From contig JAIUPK010000002.1 in the NCBI GenBank assembly GCA_020160915.1, forward strand, positions 496,001 through 560,000: 64,000 bases of DNA, in the 5' to 3' direction. The notes beneath the pieces were generated by a model. It was given only the letters and a program-made list of their open reading frames with translations. It was not told where the DNA came from and searched no databases. Each line of letters starts with the position of its first letter. Positions within the stretch are counted from its first letter, which is position 1. The position numbers and the translations under genes are program-made. This document shows, in pieces, positions 43,005 through 51,405 of the stretch. The stretch comes from Actinomycetota bacterium. GTDB taxonomy: Bacteria > Actinomycetota > Actinomycetes > Actinomycetales > Microbacteriaceae.

Positions 43005-43960
43005 ACGCGACCACCACCGCGACCGACGCCGGTTCCGGCACACCACCCACCGGTACCTCTCCCACCGGCCAGCAGCATGTCCTCACCCGCGGGTCGTCCC
43101 GTGCCGTCATCGTGGAGGTCGCGGCCGGCCTGCGCGAGTTCACGATCGACGGTGTCAACCTCACGCAGCCTTACGGCGAGTTCGACACCCCGCCGTTCGG
43201 GTGCGGCATCGTGCTGGTTCCGTGGCCCAACCGCATCGAGGACGGAGTGTGGACCCTCGAGGGCCACTCGCAGCAGCTCGACCTCACCGAGCCCGCGCGT
43301 CACAATGCCATCCACGGTCTGCTGCGCTTCGCCCCCTACACCGTGGTCGAACGCGCCGAGGCGGGCGTGACCCTCGCCGCGACAGTCTTCCCGCAGCATG
43401 GCTACCCGTTCCAGCTCGACACGACCGTGCGCTACGAACTCGTCGAGGACGGCCTGTCCGTGACCCACACCGCGACCAACCGCTCGGCGCACCGTGCTCC
43501 CGTCGCGTTCGGCACGCATCCGTTCCTCACCATCGGCGACGTGGACCCTTCGGACCTCGTGCTGACTGTGCACGCCGACACCCACGTCGAGGTGGATGAC
43601 CGCCTCAACCCGACCGCCATCGTCGGGGTCGAGGGCACCGACTACGACCTGCGCGCTGGACGGCGGCTGGGCGACCTGCACCTCGATGACGGGTGGGGGG
43701 GCGTGAAAACGGTGGATGGTGCATCCGCTTCTCTCACCGCGCCCGACGGCCGCGAAGTGCGGCTGCTTCAGGACGAGAACCACTCGTGGATCCAGGTGTT
43801 CACGACCCGTGACTTCCCGACGCCGGACGGCCACACGCTCGCCGTCGCGATCGAGCCCATGACCGCTCCGGTCAACGCGTTCAACTCCGGTCTGGACGTG
43901 CACTGGCTCGACCCGGGCGACACCTGGACGGTTGCCTGGGGCATCCAGTACGTGCGATGA
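43001..43960 (+). CDS. galM: Aldose 1-epimerase family protein
   Basis: 319 residues. It carries the GalM-fold marks: VPWPNRIEDGVWTLEGH, the catalytic His in HNAIHGLLRFAPY (about residue 100), the second His in VAFGTHPFLTIG, and a closing VAIEPMTAPVNAFNSG with the catalytic Glu. It interconverts alpha and beta anomers of galactose or a similar sugar ahead of galactokinase. The membership of the gal locus supports galactose. It is linked by 4-base overlaps to both deoR and the next gene. Confidence 0.88.
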   Translation: MNATTTATDAGSGTPPTGTSPTGQQHVLTRGSSRAVIVEVAAGLREFTIDGVNLTQPYGEFDTPPFGCGIVLVPWPNRIEDGVWTLEGHSQQLDLTEPARHNAIHGLLRFAPYTVVERAEAGVTLAATVFPQHGYPFQLDTTVRYELVEDGLSVTHTATNRSAHRAPVAFGTHPFLTIGDVDPSDLVLTVHADTHVEVDDRLNPTAIVGVEGTDYDLRAGRRLGDLHLDDGWGGVKTVDGASASLTAPDGREVRLLQDENHSWIQVFTTRDFPTPDGHTLAVAIEPMTAPVNAFNSGLDVHWLDPGDTWTVAWGIQYVR

Positions 43961-45054
43961 GCGACGCTGCCGAGGAGCGCCAGCCAACTCAGCGCCAGCC
44001 GACGAAGCGCCAGATTCGCCGCTGGAGGCAGTACCTCGCCGATGAGCGTGCCGAGGCGGCCGTGTACCGCGATCTCGCGTCGCGCCGCAAGGGTGAGGAG
44101 CGCGAAATCCTGCTGGCACTCGCCGAGGCGGAGGGTCGGCACGAGCAGCACTGGCTCGACCTGCTGGGTGACGACGTGGGTGCTCCGCGACGCGGAGACC
44201 TGCGCACGCGCTTGCTCGGCTTCCTCGCGCGCCGGTTCGGTTCGGTGTTCGTGCTGGCGCTCGCGCAGCGCGCCGAGACACGGTCGCCCTACGACGATGA
44301 CGCGGATGCGACGGATGCGATGGCCGCCGACGAGCGGATTCACGGCGAGGTCGTGCGGGGGCTCGCCATCCGCGGCCGGATGCGCATCTCGGGAACGTTC
44401 CGGGCGGCCGTGTTCGGCGCCAACGACGGACTGGTCTCCAATCTCGCCCTCGTGTTGGGCATCGGAGCGACCGGGGTCAGCACCGCGACGGTGCTGTTCA
44501 CGGGACTCGCCGGTTTGCTCGCGGGCGCCCTGTCGATGGGGGCGGGCGAGTACGTCTCGGTACGCTCGCAGCGCGAGCTCATCGATGCGGCACGACCCGA
44601 CCCGGCATCACATTCGGTTCTGCCCGACCTGGATGTGGATGCCAACGAGCTCGCGCTGGTCTACCGCGCCCGCGGCATGACGCAGGCGGCCGCCGAGGCA
44701 CGCGCGACTGAGGTGCTGGACTCGCTCCACCTCACGCCGGAACTCACCGCGGCCGACCCCGAGGAGACGACCGATACCATCGGCACGGCGTGGGGGGCGG
44801 CGATCTCCAGTTTCTGCTTCTTCGCGTCGGGCGCGCTGATTCCGGTACTGCCGTACCTGTTCGGCGCGACCGGTGTCACCGCAATCGTGATCGCGTCGGT
44901 GCTGGTGGGTCTCGCCCTGCTGGCGACCGGGGCCGTCGTCGGGTTGCTGTCGGGGGCATCGCCTCTCAAGCGTGCCCTGCGCCAGCTGGCGATCGGGTTC
45001 GGAGCCGCGGCCGTCACCTACCTGCTCGGCCTCTGGTTCGGTGCGACGCTGTGA
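43957..45054 (+). CDS. Ferritin-like domain fused to VIT1/CCC1 transporter
   Basis: 365 residues. The N-terminal third (about 20-135) is a rubrerythrin-like four-helix bundle with metal-ligand pairs EAEGRHEQH and ADERIHGE. From about 150 follows a VIT1/CCC1 membrane domain with five helices (FGANDGLVSNLALVLG, MGAGEYVSVRSQRE). This matches membrane-bound ferritins (MbfA-like), which move Fe(II) or Mn(II) across the membrane after sensing or oxidising it. The gene overlaps galM by 4 bases although no link with galactose is known. Confidence 0.9.
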   Translation: MSDAAEERQPTQRQPTKRQIRRWRQYLADERAEAAVYRDLASRRKGEEREILLALAEAEGRHEQHWLDLLGDDVGAPRRGDLRTRLLGFLARRFGSVFVLALAQRAETRSPYDDDADATDAMAADERIHGEVVRGLAIRGRMRISGTFRAAVFGANDGLVSNLALVLGIGATGVSTATVLFTGLAGLLAGALSMGAGEYVSVRSQRELIDAARPDPASHSVLPDLDVDANELALVYRARGMTQAAAEARATEVLDSLHLTPELTAADPEETTDTIGTAWGAAISSFCFFASGALIPVLPYLFGATGVTAIVIASVLVGLALLATGAVVGLLSGASPLKRALRQLAIGFGAAAVTYLLGLWFGATL

Positions 45055-45174
45055 CCGAGGAAGCCCTGTGGGCGAGCGACGCTGTGACCGAGCTGCACCT
45101 CGGTGAGCGAGGAGCCTTGTGGCCGAGCGAACCCTGACCGAGCGAACCCTGACCGAGCAAGCCCTGTGACCGAG
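45047..45174. repeat. Degenerate tandem repeats leading into a start codon
   Basis: The stretch is built of imperfect copies of an ACCGAG-containing unit. The clearest are two identical 15-base units CGAACCCTGACCGAG (45128-45142, 45143-45157) and a 17-base variant CAAGCCCTGTGACCGAG (45158-45174). Earlier diverged copies GACGCTGTGACCGAG sit at 45047 and 45077. The two extra bases in the last unit create the GTG start of the next gene. Confidence 0.75.
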
Positions 45175-45660
45175 CGAATCAGCGCCGAATTGGCCCGCGC
45201 TCTGCGGGACTCGGGACTGGTCTGGCGTCCTGCCGCGGGCGATGCCTTCGTGATCGATCGGGTCGAGGCCGATGATGAGGTCTTCATCCTCAGCGACATG
45301 ACGGTCGAGGCACACCACTTTCCCACCGGCACCGAGCTCGGCTTCAACGGCACCACGGAATGGGCGCTCGACTCGGTGCCTCTTGAGGACGCACTCTGGC
45401 TGCCCCAGGAGCACCAGCTGCGGGAGCTGCTCGGGGTGGCTTTCGTGTCGCTGACTGCGGGGGCGACTGTGCGGGCGGCTGCGGGACCGACTGCTGGGCA
45501 TACTGCTGGGTCGGCCGCTGAGCCCGCCGCGGGGCCGAGTGGTGGGCCGACCGTCACTGCGATGATCGACGGCACGTCGAGCACCTTCGAAGCGGATGCC
45601 ACGGCCAACGCCTACGCGCGCGCCCTTCTCGCGCTGCTCGGCTCGCTCGCCGCCGAGTAG
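45166..45660 (+). CDS. Conserved actinobacterial hypothetical protein
   Basis: 164 residues from GTG 45166 (VTERISAELARALRDSGLVW); a longer in-frame start at 45103 would only translate the tandem repeats. The N-terminal part has ILSDMTVEAHHFPTG, LGFNGTTEWALDSV and LWLPQEHQLRELLG, a pattern I know from small actinobacterial proteins sometimes labelled CpaE-like without functional proof. An Ala/Gly/Pro/Ser-rich insert (about 103-127) splits this from a final segment ending LLGSLAAE. Both the start and the stop regions of the gene are embedded in tandem repeats, so its ends look recently remodelled. Confidence 0.65.
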   Translation: MTERISAELARALRDSGLVWRPAAGDAFVIDRVEADDEVFILSDMTVEAHHFPTGTELGFNGTTEWALDSVPLEDALWLPQEHQLRELLGVAFVSLTAGATVRAAAGPTAGHTAGSAAEPAAGPSGGPTVTAMIDGTSSTFEADATANAYARALLALLGSLAAE

Positions 45661-45696
45661 CGCGCAGGGTCGCGCCGCCGAGTAGCGCGCCGGGTC
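45647..45696. repeat. 25-base tandem duplication over a stop codon
   Basis: Two 25-base units (45647-45671 and 45672-45696) identical at 23 positions, each containing CGCCGCCGAGTAGCGCGC. The first holds the TAG of the upstream gene. More diverged GGGTAGCGCG-type copies follow to about 45725. Confidence 0.7.
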
Positions 45697-45750
45697 GCGT
45701 CGTTGGGTCGTCGGGTAGCGCGGCGCCCACTCGACCCGCTAACCCCGACA

Positions 45751-47094
45751 CTATTCGGCCGGCAGCAGCTCGCGCAGCAGTGGACTCTTCGTGGGCAGCG
45801 GTCTGAGCCGCTGGACGGGGTCTTCGGTGACGGGTGGCTTCAGCCAGTATCGGTCGTGTTCGCGGAGGATCTTCCACTTGTTGTTGTGCAGGAGCATGTG
45901 GTGATGTTGGCAAAGCAGAACACCGTCTCGGACGTCGGTCTTGCCGCCGTGTCTCCAATCGGTGATGTGGTGCACTTCGCAAGCGGAAGGCGGCTTGGTG
46001 CAGTGGAGGAAGAGGCACCCGCCGTCTCGGACGGAAATCACTACACGTTGGGCGGAGACGAAGAGCCGCTCGGTGCGGCCGAGGTCGAGAATCTGTCCTT
46101 TGCGGTCGAACTTGATACCGATGAATCCGGTGTCGCAGAGGTGTCGATCAACGGTCTCGCGGGAAACCGGGTGGGAGTCACCCTCGAGGTAGCCATGACC
46201 GCCAGGCTCGCGAAGGCTGGTTTCGGTCACGATGACTCGCACAGCGGGTCGGTTGGTGCCGAACAGGGTACCGGGGTCAACGTCGACGGCTAAACGGACC
46301 ATCTCGGTGAGCGCATCTGCGAGGAGTTGGTCGTCGGTGCGGGTATCCGTGAGGACGGCCTCGTCGGGCGCCGTGGCATCCACGAATCTGACGGCACGGC
46401 GGGGCGCCATGATCGCATCCAACGCGGTGAACAGGTGGAGACCGGCTTCGGGGTCGAGCAGGAACGCGCCCTGGTACATGCCGTCGTCGCGCACCCAGCG
46501 CTTGAGGTAGCGCAGGTCGCGACGCTGTCGCTCCCGCCGAGCGATGCCGGCCTCGTCGATGCGGTCACGTGCGGATCGGGCTTCACGCCGCAACTCATCG
46601 ATTGACAGTTGCGGCGAGCGCGACAGCAACCGCTGGCACTCCGCGAGCAGTTCCTCGGCCGGTGCCGTCTCGGCGACGGGAGTGAGTCCGCGGCGGATCG
46701 CATCCGTCGCGGCTACCGACACCAGCCCCGCCGATAGTGCCTGCGCGAGGGCGCCCTCCCACATCGTGCTCGGCGGATCTGCCAGCAACGCGCCGGCCGA
46801 GATCAGTTGACTCGCCTCACTCGCGGTGACCGGCGACAGACTCTGGAGCAACCCGGTGGCACTTCCGAAGCCCTTGCGCTGAGCCAACCCGGCATACCCG
46901 TCATCCCGTGTGGAGCGGCCGGCGATCTCCCCGGCAAGGTGGGCGGCGATCGTGTCAGCGTGGCGGCGGTGGTCGGTGAGCAGCGTGTGAGCGGCCAGCA
47001 ATGCATCGTCACTGAGTGCCCCGAGAGTCGCGGCATCCAGACCGAGGGCAACGACCGCAGCGGCGGTTGTGGCGAATGATCCGGTCAACGACAT
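45751..47094 (-). CDS. DUF222 (13E12-type) HNH endonuclease
   Basis: 447 residues. The long helical DUF222 part spans about 10-330; the HNH nuclease follows at about 375-425 with CEVHHITDWRHGG and LLCQHHHMLLHNNKW, carrying the His-Asn-His metal site. These proteins are multi-copy in many actinobacteria, especially Microbacteriaceae. Their biological role is not settled; some views link them to DNA repair or mobile sequences. The ATG at 47094 is 18 bases past a LexA-like box, suggesting DNA-damage induction. There is no repeat or integration scar around it. Confidence 0.9.
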   Translation of the reverse strand: MSLTGSFATTAAAVVALGLDAATLGALSDDALLAAHTLLTDHRRHADTIAAHLAGEIAGRSTRDDGYAGLAQRKGFGSATGLLQSLSPVTASEASQLISAGALLADPPSTMWEGALAQALSAGLVSVAATDAIRRGLTPVAETAPAEELLAECQRLLSRSPQLSIDELRREARSARDRIDEAGIARRERQRRDLRYLKRWVRDDGMYQGAFLLDPEAGLHLFTALDAIMAPRRAVRFVDATAPDEAVLTDTRTDDQLLADALTEMVRLAVDVDPGTLFGTNRPAVRVIVTETSLREPGGHGYLEGDSHPVSRETVDRHLCDTGFIGIKFDRKGQILDLGRTERLFVSAQRVVISVRDGGCLFLHCTKPPSACEVHHITDWRHGGKTDVRDGVLLCQHHHMLLHNNKWKILREHDRYWLKPPVTEDPVQRLRPLPTKSPLLRELLPAE

Positions 47095-47111
47095 GCACTC
47101 ATTCTCTCACA

Positions 47112-47129
47112 TTCGAAGATATATTCGAA
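47112..47129. promoter_or_regulatory. LexA-like box upstream of the HNH gene
   Basis: TTCGAAGATATATTCGAA: two TCGAA/TTCGA half-sites with the spacing of the actinobacterial SOS box TCGAAC-N4-GTTCGA, but with G for C and A for G at the inner positions. It lies 18-35 bases upstream of the minus-strand ATG. A longer direct repeat ATTCGAAGATA also covers it. Confidence 0.55.
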
Positions 47130-47312
47130 GATAATGCCCGGAAAATCAACAACTTTCTGAAATCCAGGGTGTGGAGGAGAAGAGGAGCGTGTGCGGGATG
47201 CGGCTGTGCGGGTGGCGGGCAAGGGGGCTTGCGCGGGAGTCGGCTGTGCCAGCGGGGTAGCAGGAGATGGGCTCATGCGGATTCCAGGGGCGGGTGGAGG
47301 GGAAGAAGCCCC
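47130..47312. other. Intergenic region, nothing recognised
   Basis: G-rich on the plus strand, with several GGGG and GCGGG runs. I see no gene, hairpin terminator or known RNA in it. It lies between the HNH gene promoter and the 3' end of the SHOCT protein gene. Confidence 0.4.
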
Positions 47313-48014
47313 CTAACCCCCCAGAATCATCTTCTTGCCGGACTCGAACTCCGCGTCGGTGAGCGTGCCGTTGGTGCGCAGCGCCTGCAGACGCTCGAGC
47401 TTGCTGACGACGTCATCCGAGCCGGACGCCGACCCGGACACCGAGCCGGACACCGAGCCGGAAGCCGAGCCGGACACCGAGCCGAGCCCCGGCACCACCG
47501 TGAACGGCGTCGCGCCGCCACCAGCCTGCGCGGCACCCGCGATGAGCGCATCGATGTCGATGCCGAACGCGGCGAGCTTCGCCTTCGCTTCGGGCGTGAT
47601 GTGGCTGGGGTCGCCGATGATCTGCACGGTATCTCCCAGCATGCCCCCGCTCACGAGTTTGGCGAGCGCGTCAGGCTCCCCGCGCAGTGCGGCGGCGACG
47701 CCCTCCGCCGACGTCTTCGCGACGTCGTTGCGCCTGGGAACCTGGTTCCACAAAATTGCGTAGTGCCGTGGGTCGTTCGGGTCGACCGAGACCGGCAGGA
47801 TGCCGCCGACCGTCGGCCACTTCGCGACATTGATCGCACCCGTGAACTCGACAGCCGTCGGGGTGAGGCCTGGCGCGTTGATGACGAGGTGCAGCGAGCA
47901 CTTCTGGAACACCCCGGTGCCGGTGGCGACGGACGCGGAGACCACCTGCGCCGTGCCCTCGACCCCGCCCGCGATGGGGGCGTTGACCGGCCTGAACATG
48001 TCCATGAATCCCAT
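47313..48014 (-). CDS. SHOCT-domain protein with Ser/Gly repeat linker
   Basis: 233 residues from the ATG at 48014 (MGFMDMFRPVNAPIAGG) with AAGGAG upstream. The N-terminal 110 residues form a beta-rich domain of unknown function (VSASVATGTGVFQKCSLHLV, then VSVDPNDPRHYAILWNQV). A linker of SGSVSGSASGS repeats at about 180-200 precedes a C-terminal SHOCT motif (SKLERLQALRTNGTLTDAEF), a short oligomerisation helix pair. The repeats come from a 12-base tandem unit GAGCCGGACACC. No membrane segment is visible; the role is unknown. Confidence 0.75.
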   Translation of the reverse strand: MGFMDMFRPVNAPIAGGVEGTAQVVSASVATGTGVFQKCSLHLVINAPGLTPTAVEFTGAINVAKWPTVGGILPVSVDPNDPRHYAILWNQVPRRNDVAKTSAEGVAAALRGEPDALAKLVSGGMLGDTVQIIGDPSHITPEAKAKLAAFGIDIDALIAGAAQAGGGATPFTVVPGLGSVSGSASGSVSGSVSGSASGSDDVVSKLERLQALRTNGTLTDAEFESGKKMILGG

Positions 48015-48178
48015 GCGACGCTCCTTTCGGTTGCCTCGAAGACTACCCGTGACGGATGCCCGTGCAGAGGCCTCACGAAGCCAGAGCACCGAGCACGAAC
48101 CCTTACAAACCGCAGACGATCTCCCGATCGCCGCTGTTCGCCCTGACGCGACCGCGCGCGCGAACCTATCCTTCAGTT

Positions 48179-48898
48179 GTGACTTCTCCCGACCCCCTCA
48201 CCGAGCGCAACGGCGTACTCCTCGACCGCCGTGTGCTGGTGGTTGAGGACGACCCCACGGTGCGCGAGGTTGCGGTGAGCTACCTGGAGGCCGCGGGATT
48301 CATCGTGGGGCAGGCAACGGATGGCTTCGCGGCGCTGGAGGCCGTCGCATCCGGAGGTCACGACCTGATCGTGCTCGACCGGATGCTGCCCGGGATCGAT
48401 GGCGCCGAGGTGTGTCGACGCATCAGGGCGACCACAGCGGTGCCCATCATCATGCTGACCGCGCTGGGCTCGACGGAGGATCGCATCACCGGGCTCGAGG
48501 CCGGCGCTGACGACTACCTCACGAAGCCCTTCTCGCCTCGGGAGCTCGTGCTGCGGGTGCAGTCGATCCTGCGGCGCAGCGTGACCGACCTCACGCCGGA
48601 GGCGGCGTTCGAGCTGGGCGGGTTCGTGCTCGACCCGTCGGCTCGGGTGGTGTCCAAGAACGGGCAGGTGCTCACCCTCTCGGCGCGCGAGTTCGATCTG
48701 TTCGCGTTCCTGCTCAAGCATCCGAGTCAGGCGTTCAGCCGCGAGCAGCTGCTGAAGTCGGTCTGGCACTGGGACTTCGGCGACCTCTCCACCGTGACGG
48801 TCACCGTGCGTCGGGTGCGCGAGAAGATCGAGGATGACCCGACCAACCCCACGATCCTGGAGACCGTGTGGGGCGTGGGCTACCGCCTGACCATCTGA
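48179..48898 (+). CDS. OmpR-family response regulator
   Basis: 239 residues from GTG 48179; the long upstream in-frame extension is not conserved. The receiver domain has the acidic pair in VVEDDPTVRE, phospho-acceptor Asp67 in VLDRMLPG, the Thr in IIMLTALG and Lys in DDYLTKPFSP. A winged-helix DNA-binding domain follows (LSAREFDLFAFLLKHPSQAF, then VTVTVRRVREKIEDD and VWGVGYRL). It is paired with the histidine kinase 7 bases downstream. The signal and target genes are unknown; CcdA and a thioredoxin lie beyond the kinase, convergently. Confidence 0.93.
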   Translation: MTSPDPLTERNGVLLDRRVLVVEDDPTVREVAVSYLEAAGFIVGQATDGFAALEAVASGGHDLIVLDRMLPGIDGAEVCRRIRATTAVPIIMLTALGSTEDRITGLEAGADDYLTKPFSPRELVLRVQSILRRSVTDLTPEAAFELGGFVLDPSARVVSKNGQVLTLSAREFDLFAFLLKHPSQAFSREQLLKSVWHWDFGDLSTVTVTVRRVREKIEDDPTNPTILETVWGVGYRLTI

Positions 48899-48905
48899 GG
48901 ATCTG

Positions 48906-50054
48906 ATGCTCTCGCTCGTCGACCTGGCGACCATCGTCGCGATCGCCCTGGCCTGCGCACTCGCCGTCGGTGGGCTGGGCCTGGTGGTGCTGCGTCTGGC
49001 GCGCGGCGCGTCGATGCGCCTTCAGCTCTTCGTGGTCGTGGTCTCGGCGATCCTCTCGGTGACGCTCGGCATGATTGCGGCGTCCGGCGCGATGTACATC
49101 TCCGGCCACGACCTCGTGGTGATGTTCTCAGTGACGGCGGCATCCGCGCTGGTCTCCATCGGCATGGCGCTGGTGCTGGGCCGCGCGTTCACCCGCAACA
49201 GCAACCGGCTCAGGATGCTCGCCCGCGCGCTCGGCGACGGTGAACGACTCGACGCTCAACCCCGCCGCACCGACACCACCGAGTTCGCTGGGCTCGCCGC
49301 CGAGCTTGCCGCGACCAGCGAGCGGCTGGCTCAGGCCCGGGACGAGGTGGCGGCGATGGATGCGAGCCGCCGGCAGTTGGTGGCCTGGATCTCGCACGAC
49401 CTTCGCACGCCCCTGGCGGGGCTGCGCGCCATGGCGGAGGCGCTCGAGGACGACCTTGCCGCCGACCCGCAGCGGTTCCACCGGCAGATGCGCTCCCAGG
49501 TCGATCACCTTTCAGCGATGGTCGACGACCTGTTCGAGCTGTCCAAGATCACGTCGGGCACGCTCGTGCTCGACCTGGAACCCCTGTCGCTCTACGACCT
49601 GGCCAGCGACGCGGTGGCTGAGCTGGGCACACTGGCGCGCTCCCGCGATCTCACCCTGCTGGCTCCCGAGGGCGGCGACCTGATGGTGGTCGGCGATCAC
49701 CGCGAACTCGCGCGCGTGGTGGGCAACCTGCTCATGAACGCGATCCAGCATTCGCCGTCGGGCGGTGTCATCTCCGTCGTCACCTCCGCCGCCTCGGACG
49801 GCGACGTCGTGCTGAGCGTGCAGGACTCGGGCGGCGGCATCCCGGAGGAGGATCTGGCCAGGATCTTCGAGCCGGGCTGGCGCGCTACCTCGGCTCGCAC
49901 TCCCGAACAGGAGTGGGGACGCTCACCCGGCGCGGGCCTCGGGCTGGCGATCGTGCGGGGCATCGTTGAGGCTCACGGCGGCAGTGTCGCCGTCGCCCCT
50001 GTGGAGGGCGGATGTCGCTTCGATGTGCGACTGCCCGGCCACGAGCCGGCCTAA
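48906..50054 (+). CDS. Sensor histidine kinase
   Basis: 382 residues. Two or three N-terminal helices (about 5-95) with only short loops outside suggest sensing at or in the membrane. A HAMP-like segment (about 96-150) leads to the H-box SHDLRTPLAGL with phospho-acceptor His164. The ATPase domain has the N-box NLLMNAIQHSPSGG, G1 VQDSGGGIPEEDL and G2 GAGLGLAIVRGIVEAHGG. It phosphorylates the response regulator encoded just upstream. Confidence 0.92.
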   Translation: MLSLVDLATIVAIALACALAVGGLGLVVLRLARGASMRLQLFVVVVSAILSVTLGMIAASGAMYISGHDLVVMFSVTAASALVSIGMALVLGRAFTRNSNRLRMLARALGDGERLDAQPRRTDTTEFAGLAAELAATSERLAQARDEVAAMDASRRQLVAWISHDLRTPLAGLRAMAEALEDDLAADPQRFHRQMRSQVDHLSAMVDDLFELSKITSGTLVLDLEPLSLYDLASDAVAELGTLARSRDLTLLAPEGGDLMVVGDHRELARVVGNLLMNAIQHSPSGGVISVVTSAASDGDVVLSVQDSGGGIPEEDLARIFEPGWRATSARTPEQEWGRSPGAGLGLAIVRGIVEAHGGSVAVAPVEGGCRFDVRLPGHEPA

Positions 50055-50072
50055 GCCCGGCGCACCGCGTAC

Positions 50073-50822
50073 CTAGCCGGTGATCCCTTCCTCGAACTGC
50101 TGGATCGGGTCGTACCAGCCCTGCTCCAGCACGAACGCCTGGAACTGCTTGTCGAGCCCGAGGATGACGGCGAGCCCGACGATCACGAGCAGGATCCCCA
50201 CGACGCGGCGGAACCACCCGCTCGGCGACGACAGCCACCCGAGCTTGCGAGCGAAGGCTTGGCCGAGGAACGCGACCAGCAGCAGCGCGATCGCGAGTCC
50301 GAGCGCGTAGACGACGATGTACAGCAGCCCCTCGCCGAACGACACCGGCAGCACCGTCGCGAGGATGAGCGCGTAGGTGGGCGAGCAGCTGCTGAACGTC
50401 GGCCCGAGCGCCGCCCCGAGCAGGATGTCGCCGCCGACGCCGCCGCGTCGGTACGAGCGATCCAGCGCGGCGTTGGCGCGGTTCTGCAGCCCGGTGGCCG
50501 TCATCACCCGCTCCCAGATCACCGGGAAGAGCAGTGTGAGCCCGAAGATCACGACGATGCCGCCCGCGATCAGTTGCCAGACGAACTGCGGCACACCGAG
50601 CAGCGCCGTGGTCGCCTTCAGCAGCAGCGTGAAGATCACGACCGAGGCGGCGAGGCTGGTCGCGATGATCACGGGCCTGAACCACTGCCGCTCGGCGACG
50701 CGGGTGTCGGCATCCGTTCTCACGATCGAACCGCCGACGATCACGGGAAGCAGCGGGAGCACGCAGGGCGCGGCGACGGTGAGGATGCCCGCGACGAACG
50801 AGAGCAGGAGCAGGGCGGGCAT
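50073..50822 (-). CDS. CcdA/DsbD-like cytochrome c biogenesis membrane protein
   Basis: 249 residues with six to seven hydrophobic helices. The first helix carries the conserved AAPCVLPLLPVIVGG (about 16-30) with the functional Cys, and GPTFSSCSPTYALIL near the middle carries the second. These two Cys residues relay reducing power from cytoplasmic thioredoxin to the outside. It lies 6 bases after the thioredoxin-like gene, which probably supplies its extracytoplasmic partner. Confidence 0.87.
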   Translation of the reverse strand: MPALLLLSFVAGILTVAAPCVLPLLPVIVGGSIVRTDADTRVAERQWFRPVIIATSLAASVVIFTLLLKATTALLGVPQFVWQLIAGGIVVIFGLTLLFPVIWERVMTATGLQNRANAALDRSYRRGGVGGDILLGAALGPTFSSCSPTYALILATVLPVSFGEGLLYIVVYALGLAIALLLVAFLGQAFARKLGWLSSPSGWFRRVVGILLVIVGLAVILGLDKQFQAFVLEQGWYDPIQQFEEGITG

Positions 50823-50828
50823 CGGCGG

Positions 50829-51326
50829 CTAGAGCATCGCGTCGACGACGGCCTGCAGGTGGGGGTCGTCGTACGCGACGTAGGTCTGAAGCCCCGCGCC
50901 CGAGGAGTCGACCTCGACGAAGGTGGTCTGCAGGGTCACCCCGTACTGCTGGCGCAGATCCTGGTGGCTGTCATAGTCGACCTTGATGATCGTGACCCCT
51001 GCGGGCACGCCCTCACTCAGGATGTCTGCTTCGACCGACCGGCACTGCGGGCACCACGGTGCGTGGAAGAACAGCAGGGCGCGACCCTCGGCGTCGGCGA
51101 TCGCCGTGGGGCTGTAGTCGACGTAGACACCGGATGCCGCGGCATCCGTCTCAGCAGCGGCGTCGGTCGGCGAGGCGGAGGGTGCCGGCGCCCCTGCGGG
51201 CGGGTTGCTGCTGTTGGAGCTCTGGGCCGTCGGACTCGCGGCGGGCCGCGTCGCGGCGTAGGCGCCCACGGCGCCGCCGATGAGCACCACGAGGGCAAGA
51301 ACGACGATGATCACACGCTTGTTCAT
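50829..51326 (-). CDS. Membrane-anchored thioredoxin-like protein
   Basis: 165 residues from the ATG at 51326; further upstream the frame runs into the repeat region. One N-terminal helix (5-25) anchors or exports it, a Pro/Ala/Ser/Thr linker follows (about 28-64), and the thioredoxin domain has the active site FFHAPWCPQC (Cys92, Cys95) and the cis-Pro-equivalent region VTLQTTFVEVD, where Thr-Thr stands in for the usual Pro. It would exchange disulfides outside the cell using electrons from the adjacent CcdA protein. Confidence 0.87.
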   Translation of the reverse strand: MNKRVIIVVLALVVLIGGAVGAYAATRPAASPTAQSSNSSNPPAGAPAPSASPTDAAAETDAAASGVYVDYSPTAIADAEGRALLFFHAPWCPQCRSVEADILSEGVPAGVTIIKVDYDSHQDLRQQYGVTLQTTFVEVDSSGAGLQTYVAYDDPHLQAVVDAML

Positions 51327-51405
51327 GGCCTCAGACTGCCACGGCGTTGAGGGCTGACGACCCCCGATGCCGCTGATGTCATGGGTTTGTAAGGTGATGC
51401 CCGCC

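Noticed and set aside
45751-47094. Mobile intron or homing endonuclease island
   Set aside because: The HNH gene is a standard DUF222 protein with no flanking repeats, no split host gene and normal base composition.
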